Notes under the pieces: generated by a model
Database searches by the model: none
The model's input: only the letters and a program-made list of their open reading frames with translations
Told to the model about the DNA's origin: nothing
Made by a program: the position numbers and the translations under genes
DNA from: Limnobacter sp.
GTDB lineage: Bacteria; Pseudomonadota; Gammaproteobacteria; Burkholderiales; Burkholderiaceae_B
Length of the DNA: 64,000 nt
Reading direction: 5' to 3'
Assembly: GCA_029866125.1 (NCBI GenBank)
Contig: JARWZZ010000015.1
Location: 1-64,000, forward strand
Shown here: positions 50,448 through 60,416 of the stretch, piece after piece
Numbering within the stretch: position 1 is the stretch's first letter
Layout: each line of letters begins with the position of its first letter

Positions 50448-50996
50448 CTACTTCCATTTGATGGAGCAACCCATGCTGGGTGTTTGTTCCTCTGGCCCAC
50501 GGCCCGTTTCAGCAATCAATCGCATGGCCTCAAACAACTCCCGCCGAACATCGGCCGCGGCGGCTTGTCTGCCTGAAGCATCCAGGCGCCCCCTGTATTG
50601 CAACTGCAAATCCGCGTTGAATCCAAAAAAGTCTGGGGTGCACACTGCATCATAGGCTTTGGCCACTTCTTGACTTTCGTCATAGGCATAAGGGAAGCTA
50701 AAACAGTGCTGGTCAGCCAACAGTTTCATCTTCTCGAATGAGTCCTCCGGGTAAGTGATCACATCATTACTACTGATGGCAATCACCCCAATTCCGAGTG
50801 CCTGTATCTGCTTTGCGTCCCTTACCAAGCGGTCAATAATGGCCATTACATAAGGGCAGTGGTTGCAGATAAACATGACCAAAAGCCCCTTGGGGCCTCG
50901 GGCTTGGTCGCGGGTTATTACACCAGCATCCACGGCGGGGAGTACAAAATCAGGGGCTGTAAAAGTCCTGTCTATTTGGGGGGTGGTGACTGCCAT
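50448..50996 (-). CDS. Thioredoxin-like/AhpC-TSA family protein
   Basis: DFVLPAVDAG..GLLVMFICNHCPYVMAIIDRLV..YAYDESQEVAKAYDAVCTPDFFGF. Confidence 0.88.
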   Translation of the reverse strand: MAVTTPQIDRTFTAPDFVLPAVDAGVITRDQARGPKGLLVMFICNHCPYVMAIIDRLVRDAKQIQALGIGVIAISSNDVITYPEDSFEKMKLLADQHCFSFPYAYDESQEVAKAYDAVCTPDFFGFNADLQLQYRGRLDASGRQAAAADVRRELFEAMRLIAETGRGPEEQTPSMGCSIKWK

Positions 50997-51199
50997 TTTT
51001 GATGATTTCCTCTATCTTTGACTAATCGGTCATTTATTTCTTGTGCATTGCACCGTTTGCCAGTACACTGCGCCCAGATCGCAAATCAACGGGCCTATTT
51101 TTTTACCTTTAAGCTTGAGTCGCGTTGGGTTGCTTTTTTGTGTGCGCATCCTTTGATCCATACATTGCCCATCGTCGCCAGTGCTGAAGCAGGCCCCGT

Positions 51200-51219
51200 C
51201 AAACCTATTTCTAGGTTTG
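51200..51219 (+). promoter_or_regulatory. Hairpin in helicase 5' leader region
   Basis: CAAACCTA-TTTC-TAGGTTTG. Confidence 0.45.
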
Positions 51220-51283
51220 TTCTCGCTTGAACTCATTCTGTTCGTCGATGACATATCAATTACGAATGAAGTGAGTTATCTCC

Positions 51284-53173
51284 ATGTCAGTTACATTTTC
51301 CGAAATGGGCCTTGCAGCCCCTTTGTTGCAAGCTCTCGAACAACTTAATATTCTTTCCCCTACCCCAGTCCAAGCCAACATTGTGCCACGTGCAATGGCC
51401 GGCGGCGATTACATGGTAAGCAGCCAGACAGGTAGTGGTAAAACATTTGGTTTCCTGTTGCCAGTCATGCACCGCATGATGCAAGAGCCAGTCAGCCTGA
51501 CTGAGCGCCCTTACAACCCAGACACACTGGTATTGTGCCCAACACGTGAATTGGCTCAGCAAGTTAGCCAAGACGCCATCAATTTGGTGCGTTGCTTCAA
51601 GGGCATGCGTGTAGCCACAGTAGTGGGCGGTATGCCTTACGGCAAACAGATGGCTGGCCTGCGTGGTGCCCGTCTGGTTGTAGGTACACCTGGCCGTCTG
51701 CTGGATTTGGCAGACCAAGGCAAGCTGGACTTGTCTGATGTGTCTACTTTGATTGTTGACGAAGCCGACCGCATGTTGGACCTGGGCTTTGCTGATGATT
51801 TGAAAGCACTGAGCGACATGTGCGGCAGCCGTTCACAAACATTGATGTTCTCTGCCACTTTCGCGCCCCGCGTGACAGGTTTGGCCACCGCCATCATGAA
51901 CAAGCCCGAGCGTGTTGAATTGGCACCCTCCAACGAAACCAATGCTGACATTGCACAAACACTGCACTGGGCTGACAGCTATGGCCACAAGCGCAAGCTG
52001 CTCAACCACTGGTTGAATGACGCGTCAATTGACCAAGCTGTTGTGTTTACAAGCACACAGGGTGATGCCGAAACTTTGGCCCGTGAATTGGGCGATGACG
52101 GCCTGATCGCTTGTGCATTGCACGGCGGTATGCCACAAGTTGTACGTAACCGCCGCTTGGCCGGTGTACGTCGTGGCGACATCAAAATTCTAGTTGCAAC
52201 TGACGTTGCAGCCCGTGGTCTTGACGTTCCAGCCATCACCCACGTGTTTAACTTCGGCATGCCAATGAAAGCCGAAGACTACGTACACCGTATTGGTCGT
52301 ACAGGTCGTGCTGGCCGTTCAGGCGTTGCAGTCACAATTGCACAGGCAGATGACCGCATTAAGCTGCGCGCCATCGAGCGTTACATCAACGCACAGATTC
52401 CAATTGGCGTGATTGAAGGCCTTGAGCCACGCATGCCCCTGAAAGAATCAGGCGGCGGCGCTGGCCGTGGTGGTCGCAGTGGTGGCGGCGGTTTCGGTGG
52501 TGGCCGTGGTGGTGACCGCAGCGGTAGCGGCGGTCGCGGCAAGCCTTCAGGTGGCTTTGGTGGTTCGCGCGATGGTGGTTCACGTGAAGGCCGTTCATTC
52601 GGTGACCGCGCTCCTTCAGAAGGGCGTTCTTTCGCACCTCGTGGTGAAGGCCGTCCAGAAGGTGGTCGCCCATTCGGTGACCGCGCTCCTTCAGAAGGTC
52701 GTTCATTTGCACCTCGCGGTGAAGGCCGTCCAGAAGGTGGTCGCCCATTCGGTGACCGTGCTCCTTCAGAAGGTCGTTTTGCTGACCGTCGCCCAAGGGA
52801 AGGCGGTTTTGGTGACAAGCCACGTACATATGGCGACCGTGCTCCTTCAGAAGGCCGTTCTTTCGCCCCCCGTGGTGAAGGTCGTCCAGAAGGTGGCCGC
52901 CCATTCGGTGATCGCGCCCCTTCAGAAGGTCGTTTCGCTGACCGTCGTCCAAAGGAAGGTGGTTTTGGTGACAAGCCACGCTCTTTCGAAGGCCGTCCAT
53001 TTGAAGCCCGCAAGCCAGTAGAAGCCAAGTTTGGTGATCGCCGCACAGCGTCAACGGGTGCGCCTCGCAAACCAGAAGGTGCTGCTGGTGAACCTGCCAA
53101 GCGCGGCCCGCTGCGCCCAGGTGCGCAAGGTGACTACGCACGTGGTGGCTTTAGCCGCAAACGCGCAGCTTAA
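51284..53173 (+). CDS. DEAD-box RNA helicase (RhlE-like) with Arg/Gly-rich repeat tail
   Basis: SQTGSGKT, VDEADRML, SATFA, HRIGRTGRAGRSG. Confidence 0.95.
   Translation: MSVTFSEMGLAAPLLQALEQLNILSPTPVQANIVPRAMAGGDYMVSSQTGSGKTFGFLLPVMHRMMQEPVSLTERPYNPDTLVLCPTRELAQQVSQDAINLVRCFKGMRVATVVGGMPYGKQMAGLRGARLVVGTPGRLLDLADQGKLDLSDVSTLIVDEADRMLDLGFADDLKALSDMCGSRSQTLMFSATFAPRVTGLATAIMNKPERVELAPSNETNADIAQTLHWADSYGHKRKLLNHWLNDASIDQAVVFTSTQGDAETLARELGDDGLIACALHGGMPQVVRNRRLAGVRRGDIKILVATDVAARGLDVPAITHVFNFGMPMKAEDYVHRIGRTGRAGRSGVAVTIAQADDRIKLRAIERYINAQIPIGVIEGLEPRMPLKESGGGAGRGGRSGGGGFGGGRGGDRSGSGGRGKPSGGFGGSRDGGSREGRSFGDRAPSEGRSFAPRGEGRPEGGRPFGDRAPSEGRSFAPRGEGRPEGGRPFGDRAPSEGRFADRRPREGGFGDKPRTYGDRAPSEGRSFAPRGEGRPEGGRPFGDRAPSEGRFADRRPKEGGFGDKPRSFEGRPFEARKPVEAKFGDRRTASTGAPRKPEGAAGEPAKRGPLRPGAQGDYARGGFSRKRAA
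52601..52990 (+). repeat. 75-bp coding repeats (25-aa GDRAPSEGRSFAPRGEGRPEGGRPF) in helicase tail
   Basis: GDRAPSEGR units start at 52601, 52676, 52751, 52832, 52907. Confidence 0.95.
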
Positions 53174-53279
53174 ATTGTTTTAAAAACTGTCAAGTTCACG
53201 AGAGGTCTGCATCAGTTGCTGACCTCTTGATGAAAGCAGATCAAAGTCTGCAGATCAAAATTAACACAGTGTACATTTT

Positions 53280-53322
53280 CAAAACCCTTGTGGCTTCCCA
53301 GCCTGAGGGTTTTGTTTTTTGT
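53280..53322 (+). terminator. Terminator downstream of helicase
   Basis: CAAAACCCT..AGGGTTTTG followed by TTTTTTG. Confidence 0.75.
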
Positions 53323-53368
53323 GCGACAATAAAGCCCATCCAAACACCGGCACAGCGGAAAATTCAAA

Positions 53369-54778
53369 TTGGCCCCCACCCCACCCAAGCGATGGTTTAA
53401 ACAAAGCGCTCGTTTCTCGCGCTTCTTGGCAGATCGCGGAATGATTGTCATGCAGCTCTATGTGGTTGCCATTCTGGTCGGGTTTATTGCGGTGGCGTTT
53501 GCAATCATGTCAGACCATGCCATTAAATGGCAGAAAGACTTGTATTTTGAAAACCCGCTGATTGCCTACCTGCTACCCCCCATCGTGCTACCAGCTTGCC
53601 TTTGGCTGGTGAACAAATTTTTCTGGGGTGCTGGCGGCAGTGGCATCCCACAAGCAGTCAAAGTCATCAACCATCCCGATCCCCGCTTGATTTCACGCCT
53701 TATTGGTCCAAGGGCGTTTCTGGGCAAGTTTTTACTCACTCCACTGGTGATTGCATCCGGCGCAGCTTCCGGACGCGAAGGACCCACGGTGCAACTGGGT
53801 GCGGCTTTGATGATGATGTCGCGCAAACTACCGGGTATTGCCAGGGTGTTTGACACGCAGTCGCTCATTATTGCAGGTGGGGCTGCAGGCGTAGCCGCCG
53901 CATTCAACACGCCATTGGGTGGGTTGATGTTCGCTTTCGAAGAACTTGGACGCCGTCGAACCCTAAGACACACCTCCAATTTATTGATGGCAGTGGTGTT
54001 GGCGGGCTTGGTGTCCTTGATGATTCAGGGCAACTATTCATACTTTGGTTATTCCAACGCCACCATTGATTGGCAGGACCACTGGATGATTTTGCTGCTA
54101 CTTGCCGTGTGCACAGGCATTGTGGGCGGGTTGTATGGGCGTGCGCTGCTTTTAATCGTTTCCCCAAAAACCCGGCTGGGTGCGTATCGCGCAAAACGGC
54201 CTTACTTTTTTGCGATGCTGTGTGGATTGTTGATCTCTGCAATGGCCATTGTTTTGGGCCCACAAGTTTTTGGTGCAGGGTATGAAGAAACCAAGCTTGC
54301 ACTGGAAGAAAGCCAAGACCTCTCACTTTCCTTTTGGTTTGTCAAAATGGTGTCCACCGTCACTTCGTTTGCAAGCGGTGCGCCGGGTGGTGTGTTTGCA
54401 CCTACCCTTTCCATCGGGGCAGGGTTTGGGCATTTCTTTGCCACACTGAATTCACAAGAAACAGCACCTTTTATGATTTTGGCGATGGTAGGCGTGTTGT
54501 CTGCAGTGACTCACGCGCCGATTACCGCCTTTGTGATTGTATTGGAGATGGTGGACAATCACGGGCTGGTGATGCCCATGATTATGACTGCCGCAATATC
54601 AACCCAGGTAAGCCGCCGCATACTGCCGACCTCCATTTACGTGCTGCTGGCTATGAATATTCGCATCCAATTTGCACCCAAAGAAGTCAACCCGCAAGCC
54701 AATAAGGAAACCAGTGCTGAAACCAGCGCTGAAACCACTGCTGAAACCAGTACGGAAGCACCCAACACCAAGGTATAA
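53369..54778 (+). CDS. ClC family chloride channel/transporter
   Basis: GAGGSGIPQ, ASGREGPTVQLGA, GAPGGVFAPTLSIGAGFG; C-terminal ETSAETSAETTAETSTEA repeats; probable TTG start. Confidence 0.93.
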   Translation: MAPTPPKRWFKQSARFSRFLADRGMIVMQLYVVAILVGFIAVAFAIMSDHAIKWQKDLYFENPLIAYLLPPIVLPACLWLVNKFFWGAGGSGIPQAVKVINHPDPRLISRLIGPRAFLGKFLLTPLVIASGAASGREGPTVQLGAALMMMSRKLPGIARVFDTQSLIIAGGAAGVAAAFNTPLGGLMFAFEELGRRRTLRHTSNLLMAVVLAGLVSLMIQGNYSYFGYSNATIDWQDHWMILLLLAVCTGIVGGLYGRALLLIVSPKTRLGAYRAKRPYFFAMLCGLLISAMAIVLGPQVFGAGYEETKLALEESQDLSLSFWFVKMVSTVTSFASGAPGGVFAPTLSIGAGFGHFFATLNSQETAPFMILAMVGVLSAVTHAPITAFVIVLEMVDNHGLVMPMIMTAAISTQVSRRILPTSIYVLLAMNIRIQFAPKEVNPQANKETSAETSAETTAETSTEAPNTKV

Positions 54779-54807
54779 ACAAGCCTAAGCCAAAGTGCTT
54801 GGGGGTT

Positions 54808-55515
54808 TTAGTCCAGCCCGGTCAGTTGATCAAAACCCAGTAGACCACTCAGCTGAGACAACAACGCAGCCAACTCAGCTGCCGAACGTACCTTAAGTTT
54901 TTCAAACACATTCGACCTGTGAACCTCTACGGTTCGCATTGAAATATCCAAATCTGATGCGATGATTTTATTCAGACGCCCCTTCGCCACCAGCCACATC
55001 ACTTCGCGTTCGCGGGGGGACAAAGTTTCAATTCGCTCAGCCCACTTTTTCAGCACTTGCTGTTGATTTAGGTACTCACCCGACTTGATCAATGCTTGCT
55101 TGACGCGTTCTATCAAACTTTGATCGGTTGCGGGTTTCTCATAAAAATCAAAAGCACCATTTTTCACGGTTTCCACAGCAGTGGAAATGTCTCCATGCCC
55201 CGTCAGAAAAATCACCGGCAAGCGGTCAAGGCTTACACCCGACTTCTTCAACCACTGGAACACTTCCAAACCCGATTTGTCGGGCATGCGCAAATCCAAC
55301 AGCAAGCAAAGGTGCTTGGTGCTCGAGCAATGTTCGTGAATTTCGGCCTCAAAGTCGTTGAATTTGCCATAGGACACCAAAGGCAAATCCGCAGATTCAA
55401 ACAGCCATGACAAACCTTCACGAAGGTCGTCGTCGTCATCCAGCAATAACACCAAGGATGGGCTCACAGGCTGAACCACGGCCTGACTTACAGCTTGATT
55501 GTTACTGTCCCGCAT
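54808..55515 (-). CDS. FixJ/TodT-type response regulator
   Basis: LVLLLDDDDDLREGLSWLF..LLLDLRMPDKSGLE; HTH LSPREREVMWLVAKGRLNKIIASDLDISMRTVEVHR. Confidence 0.93.
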   Translation of the reverse strand: MRDSNNQAVSQAVVQPVSPSLVLLLDDDDDLREGLSWLFESADLPLVSYGKFNDFEAEIHEHCSSTKHLCLLLDLRMPDKSGLEVFQWLKKSGVSLDRLPVIFLTGHGDISTAVETVKNGAFDFYEKPATDQSLIERVKQALIKSGEYLNQQQVLKKWAERIETLSPREREVMWLVAKGRLNKIIASDLDISMRTVEVHRSNVFEKLKVRSAAELAALLSQLSGLLGFDQLTGLD

Positions 55516-57484
55516 ATTCTTCCTTTGAATCTTGTACCGCCATCGGTAAATCAATAATGAACAGAGTTCCACCCGTTGGCAAGGATTCTGCCCTCAACCT
55601 ACCACCGTGGGCCTCCGCCACACTCCTGCACAAACTCAAGCCCAAGCCCAAACCATCCGCCTTGGTTGAGACAAGTGCCTCAAACATTTTCTCGGTGTTG
55701 TCCAAACTTACCCCCGGCCCATCATCCCGCACTTCAAACTGATAGTTGTCTTGGGTTGACCGGGTTCGCAACCACACATTCCTGATTTTCTGTGATGCCC
55801 TAAACGCCTCGGCTGAATTCTTGATCAAATTCACCAAAGCCTGCTCCACCATAATTCGGTCCAAATGGAGAACCTGATCTGCGTGGTCCAGTTCAATGCG
55901 AAAGTTCACCTCATGCTTCTGGATAATTGAATCCAAGATGGGATGGATGGATGCAACCATCTCACGAGGGGTTACGCTTTCACGGTTGGCCCTGCGCTTG
56001 CGCACCAAGTTTTGGACGCTTCCAACCACCTTACTGGCTCGCTGAGCCTGATCGCGAATTTTTTCAAACATCTCGGCGTAGCGCTCCAAACTTGCGCCTT
56101 TCTTACTCAAATTAACGCCCGCCTGAGCGAAAGACACCATGGTCGCCAAAGGCTGATTCAATTCGTGGGAAATATTGGATGCAACTTCGCCCACCAACGC
56201 AAAACGGGATGCAGACTGGAGTTTTTCTCGTTGCTCGGAAATCAAGGCCTCGGACTTTTTGCGATCGGTAATGTCCAACACCGAGCTCATCCAACCCACA
56301 TGCAAACCCTTGCTGTCTTTCAGCGGCGCTTCCACAATCAGCACATCAATCAATCGACCGTCTTTGTGCTGATAAACCGACTCAAACCCCTTGGGTGAGG
56401 TGTTTCCAGCGATCACTTTGGCAACCAAGCGCCTGTATTCTTCCGTGTAATTCACTGGCCAATAAGGCATGGGCATGGGGCGCCCAACCAATTCACTGGC
56501 GTCAAACCCCACAATTTTGCAAAAAGCGGGATTCACATAACGGATGGTGCCGCTCAAATCCCAAACCCGCATGCCTAAGGCAATCGAGTCTTGCATGGAT
56601 TGGCGAAATAGCTTTTCTTCCTCCAGCTTGGCCTCAATGGTGAGACGCCTGCGAGAGTCGCGCCACAACATGCCAAAACTAAGCAGTAGCAAAAGCATCA
56701 AAAACAAAATGGAGGCTGTGACGGCATAGTTAAAAATACGGGGCCCAGCCTCCCCGCTATTCACACGAAGTTGCAAGGACGTGCCCGGCAACTCCAGCGA
56801 AGTCAGGTGGACATAAACCCCCTGCCCTTCTTTTCCCTTTTTCATGCTGGCTTGCACAGTGCCTGATGTGTCCAGAACATCCACCTCGTGGTCCCGTGCA
56901 AACCACCAAGGCAACTCGTTGTCCAGCATCAAATTGAGGTCGATTAAACCCACCACCACAGCGCGTTCTTCGGCCCCCACATTCACCAAGGCCAAAAAAT
57001 TCCTGCCGTTCCACTCCACAGGCCCCACAAAACCGTTCAAGCGGGAACGGGCACGTTGCTCAACCAGCGGCAGTATTTTTGCGGCAATGGCATTGGCCTC
57101 CACGTCATCCATACTGCCCGAAGAGTGGGAAATCAATTCCAAACTGAGGTCGCGGTAAACAGCGAGCAACTCACGGTGGGATCGAAACAATTGAGAGCTG
57201 ACCGCCCGGAATCGGTCTGAGTAGTAAATCAATGGGTCTTGCACCAGGCTGCCCATGGACTTATTCAAGCCATCCAGCTGGAACTGTATGTTTTGGCGAG
57301 CCCACAAGGTGTCGGCAATCAGCTTGTCTCGGTTTTGATCGCGCTCCTCTCGCTGCGCATAAACCACCGCCGCAATAAAAACACCCACCAGCAAAGAAAA
57401 CATGATTACAGGTAAGCCAAAGCGCAAGGCTTGGCGGCGCTGAATTTTTCTAAAATTGGTCTCGAAAGGTGCGAAATCTGACAT
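55502..57484 (-). CDS. PAS sensor histidine kinase (DctS/FixL-like)
   Basis: VGEVASNISHELNQPLATMVSFAQAG; VRDDGPGV; GLGLSLCRS; start taken at MSDFAPFE. Confidence 0.93.
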   Translation of the reverse strand: MSDFAPFETNFRKIQRRQALRFGLPVIMFSLLVGVFIAAVVYAQREERDQNRDKLIADTLWARQNIQFQLDGLNKSMGSLVQDPLIYYSDRFRAVSSQLFRSHRELLAVYRDLSLELISHSSGSMDDVEANAIAAKILPLVEQRARSRLNGFVGPVEWNGRNFLALVNVGAEERAVVVGLIDLNLMLDNELPWWFARDHEVDVLDTSGTVQASMKKGKEGQGVYVHLTSLELPGTSLQLRVNSGEAGPRIFNYAVTASILFLMLLLLLSFGMLWRDSRRRLTIEAKLEEEKLFRQSMQDSIALGMRVWDLSGTIRYVNPAFCKIVGFDASELVGRPMPMPYWPVNYTEEYRRLVAKVIAGNTSPKGFESVYQHKDGRLIDVLIVEAPLKDSKGLHVGWMSSVLDITDRKKSEALISEQREKLQSASRFALVGEVASNISHELNQPLATMVSFAQAGVNLSKKGASLERYAEMFEKIRDQAQRASKVVGSVQNLVRKRRANRESVTPREMVASIHPILDSIIQKHEVNFRIELDHADQVLHLDRIMVEQALVNLIKNSAEAFRASQKIRNVWLRTRSTQDNYQFEVRDDGPGVSLDNTEKMFEALVSTKADGLGLGLSLCRSVAEAHGGRLRAESLPTGGTLFIIDLPMAVQDSKEEYAGQ

Positions 57485-57543
57485 CCCCGAATCTTGCCAC
57501 GAATCCCACTTAAGGTATGCACTACTGTGGAAACCCACAATCC

Positions 57544-57580
57544 ACACCACATAATCCGAGTACTCGGATCAAGGTGGTGT
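57544..57580. promoter_or_regulatory. Nested palindrome between divergent kinase and dctP genes
   Basis: ACACCAC-ATA-[partial overlap]-ATCCGAGTACTCGGAT-CAAG-GTGGTGT. Confidence 0.65.
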
Positions 57581-57627
57581 AAGCTTCGGAAAGAACAATT
57601 TATCCATAAATACCTGTGGTTTTCCTC

Positions 57628-58677
57628 ATGACTTTTGTCTCAAGTCGCTTGAAGCATTCTTTGTCCCAATTTTCAACTTCCTTGGCGTGCGTGATTGCAT
57701 GCATTTCGTTTTTGGCCCCCCTGCCAGCGCTGGCATCCCCTTTGGTTTTGAAATTCAGCCATGTTGTGGCCGAGGAAACACCCAAAGGCCAAGCAGCACT
57801 GGAATTCAAACGCCTTGTTGAAAGCCGCAGCAAGGGGAAAGTCAAAGTGGAGGTGTATCCAGAATCGGTGCTTTACAAAGACAAAGAGGAGCTGGAAGCC
57901 CTTCAGCTTGGAGCCGTCCATATTCTTGCACCCTCTTTGGCAAAGTTCGGCCAGTTGGGCATTCGAGATTTCGAGGTATTCGACATTCCCTACTTGTTCA
58001 CTAACCCACAAACCTTGTCAGAAGTTGTGAATGGTGAAATCGGCAGAGGCCTACTCAACCAACTGGGCGAAAGGGGAATCAAAGGACTGGCATTCTGGGA
58101 CAACGGGCCTAAAGTCATCAGCTCCAACAACCCGGTACGCCTGCCCTCAGACCTCAAAGGCAAACGGTTCCGCATACAACCTTCACGCACACTGGAAGCA
58201 CAAGTTGAAGAATTGGGTGCTACACCGATTGCCATGCCATTTTCCGAGGTTTACGAGGCTTTGGAGTCGGGCTTTGTGGACTCCACTGAAAATCCACCTT
58301 CGAACTTCTATTCACGAAAAATGTACAAGGTGCAGCGGTATTTGACGGTCACAAACCACGGCCACCTTGGTTACGCAGTGATTGTGAATAAAAAATTCTG
58401 GGAAAATTTGCCTAGAGACACGCGCGAATTGCTGGAGGCTTGCCTGAAGGCTTCCACGGTAAAAAACAACGAAATTTCAGCAAAAATGAATCAGGATGCG
58501 ATGAATGAAATTCGCAAACGCAAACTAGCCCAAGTGATTGACCTCACACCCGAGCAATTGATGGCCTGGAAAACCAAACTACAGCCTGTGCGCAGAAAAT
58601 CCGAAACTTGGATTGATGAGGACTTGATTGAAAAGGTCCGAAGAACAGATGCCAGGCACTCACCAAGCCTCAAATAA
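57628..58677 (+). CDS. dctP: TRAP transporter solute-binding protein DctP
   Basis: LKFSHVVAEETPKGQAALEFKRLVESRSKGKVKVEVYPESVLYKDKEELEALQLGAVHI. Confidence 0.94.
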   Translation: MTFVSSRLKHSLSQFSTSLACVIACISFLAPLPALASPLVLKFSHVVAEETPKGQAALEFKRLVESRSKGKVKVEVYPESVLYKDKEELEALQLGAVHILAPSLAKFGQLGIRDFEVFDIPYLFTNPQTLSEVVNGEIGRGLLNQLGERGIKGLAFWDNGPKVISSNNPVRLPSDLKGKRFRIQPSRTLEAQVEELGATPIAMPFSEVYEALESGFVDSTENPPSNFYSRKMYKVQRYLTVTNHGHLGYAVIVNKKFWENLPRDTRELLEACLKASTVKNNEISAKMNQDAMNEIRKRKLAQVIDLTPEQLMAWKTKLQPVRRKSETWIDEDLIEKVRRTDARHSPSLK

Positions 58678-58679
58678 TT

Positions 58680-60350
58680 TCATTGAAACATTTTTTGCGC
58701 CAAACGGTCCTCATCTGCCTTTTGCTTGTACTCCCTTAGCTTGGCATCTATTTCCGCATGTAAGTAGTAATTGTCACGCGTAAACTGCTTGGCCACTTGC
58801 GACTGCTCAATCGCAGGCAAATACGCACTTCGCGCCGCATAGGACTGTGCCAAGTAAAAATGATGCTCAGCCCGTTTGCCCTGCCCCAGTGAAATCTGCG
58901 CCATCACATCAAGCAGCTGCGCATTGCTGCGGTACACCGACAGCAAATCCCGCAGGTATGCCTCTGCCTCGCCATACAAGCCCAACACACGCAAACCCTT
59001 GGCATACAAAAGCCGCACAGACATGTCGCCTTTGTAGTCTTGCTTGAGGTTTTCCAACTCACTGTAAAGTGACTTGTCAGCCGCATTAAGCTGCGCCAAA
59101 GTTTGCATTGGGGCCATAGGTGCCCCCGCATTTTGAACCTCGCGCATGGCCAGCTTCAAATTAAGTTCCTGATTTTTCAAAGCCACAGGCACTGGGGACT
59201 TTGCGGTCATGATGGACCTGCGTTTCTCGAACAAGCTTACCGCCCTGTCCAACTCCCTCAGCGCCTCCGATTTTTTACCCATAGTGTCCAAAACCAAAGA
59301 CCTGCCGTAGGCCAATGCGTAAGGCTCTGAAATGTTCAGTTGTGGAATTGGTTTTTCCAAGGTTTTTAAACGATCAGCCAATTGCTGATTGGTGCGGTCG
59401 CCATAGACCAAGGCTTTGACCCGAACCAATTCAAAGTCGACTGCCGTGGTGCTGGTTGAAAAATTACCCGCGCTGCCTGAACTGCCGAATAAAGCCGACT
59501 CCCCGGAGGAGCGCGGTGTACCGCTGATGCCGACCCGGTTGCGAATATCGGAAATGCGCTCAGTGGTGAGGGGGTGGGTGCGCAAATAGGCGGGGGCATT
59601 GTTTTCATACAAACGCGAGCTTTGCTGCAAACGTCCGAAAAAATCGACCATGCCTTGCGGGTCAAATCCAGCTTTAGTGAGCGTGGTAAAGCCAATTCGG
59701 TCGGCCTCACGCTCTGCATCACGCGAAAACCCCAGTTGCTGGTCAATGCTATAACCCGCACCTGCTGCGGCCAAACCTTGTGCAGCCTGTGGATTGGAGG
59801 CAGCCACCAAAATGGCTGCAATAAATGCGGCTGTGGACACCAGGCTGGTTTGCTTTTGCTGGCTGAACATTCGGGCAATGTGGCGTTGGGTGACGTGCCC
59901 CACCTCGTGGGACAAAACTGAGGCCAGCTCTGCCTCACTTTGCGCGTTGGCAATCAAGCCGGTATGCACACCAATAAAGCCACCAGGCATGGCAAATGCG
60001 TTGATGGATTTGTCGGCCACCAAGAAAAACTCAAAGTTGGAGGGTGACTGCCCTGCTGCGCTGGCAATACGCCCGCCCAGCTTGGTAATGTAGGAGGTAA
60101 TGTCTGGGTCTTCAGTCACAGCGCCAAATGCGCGGTAATCCCGCATGATGAGTTCACCCAATTTACGCTCGTCATTGGTGGACAGCTCTGTCCCACCCGC
60201 GTCACCCAAGCTGGGCAAATTGGCCAAGGGGTCTGATTTTTCAATGGCGAATGAATGGCTGGCAATGGATGCAAGGAAAGTCACACTGACTAGACCTGCG
60301 AGCAAATTTTTTTTCAAGCGGCTGCCTACGTTTTGGGTTCTCAACATCAT
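58680..60350 (-). CDS. M48 family metalloprotease with TPR-like C-terminus (BepA-like)
   Basis: LASVLSHEVGHVTQRHIARMF; signal peptide; helical repeats. Confidence 0.93.
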   Translation of the reverse strand: MMLRTQNVGSRLKKNLLAGLVSVTFLASIASHSFAIEKSDPLANLPSLGDAGGTELSTNDERKLGELIMRDYRAFGAVTEDPDITSYITKLGGRIASAAGQSPSNFEFFLVADKSINAFAMPGGFIGVHTGLIANAQSEAELASVLSHEVGHVTQRHIARMFSQQKQTSLVSTAAFIAAILVAASNPQAAQGLAAAGAGYSIDQQLGFSRDAEREADRIGFTTLTKAGFDPQGMVDFFGRLQQSSRLYENNAPAYLRTHPLTTERISDIRNRVGISGTPRSSGESALFGSSGSAGNFSTSTTAVDFELVRVKALVYGDRTNQQLADRLKTLEKPIPQLNISEPYALAYGRSLVLDTMGKKSEALRELDRAVSLFEKRRSIMTAKSPVPVALKNQELNLKLAMREVQNAGAPMAPMQTLAQLNAADKSLYSELENLKQDYKGDMSVRLLYAKGLRVLGLYGEAEAYLRDLLSVYRSNAQLLDVMAQISLGQGKRAEHHFYLAQSYAARSAYLPAIEQSQVAKQFTRDNYYLHAEIDAKLREYKQKADEDRLAQKMFQ

Positions 60351-60416
60351 CTCTGTATGATAACGCGTGAAGCAAAAGGTTTCACCCTTTCGGTATGTAC
60401 TAATACGGAGTAGCAG

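Noticed and set aside
51018-51230. 70-aa ORF upstream of the helicase
   Set aside because: TTG start, no SD, unusual composition; treated as leader region
52601-52990. Regular 75-bp repeats resembling a CRISPR-like array
   Set aside because: Repeats are contiguous, in-frame coding units without unique spacers
52381-53141. Long minus-strand ORFs (239 and 251 aa) opposite the helicase tail
   Set aside because: Shadow ORFs from GC-biased repeats; the plus-strand frame is a clear DEAD-box protein with RG repeats
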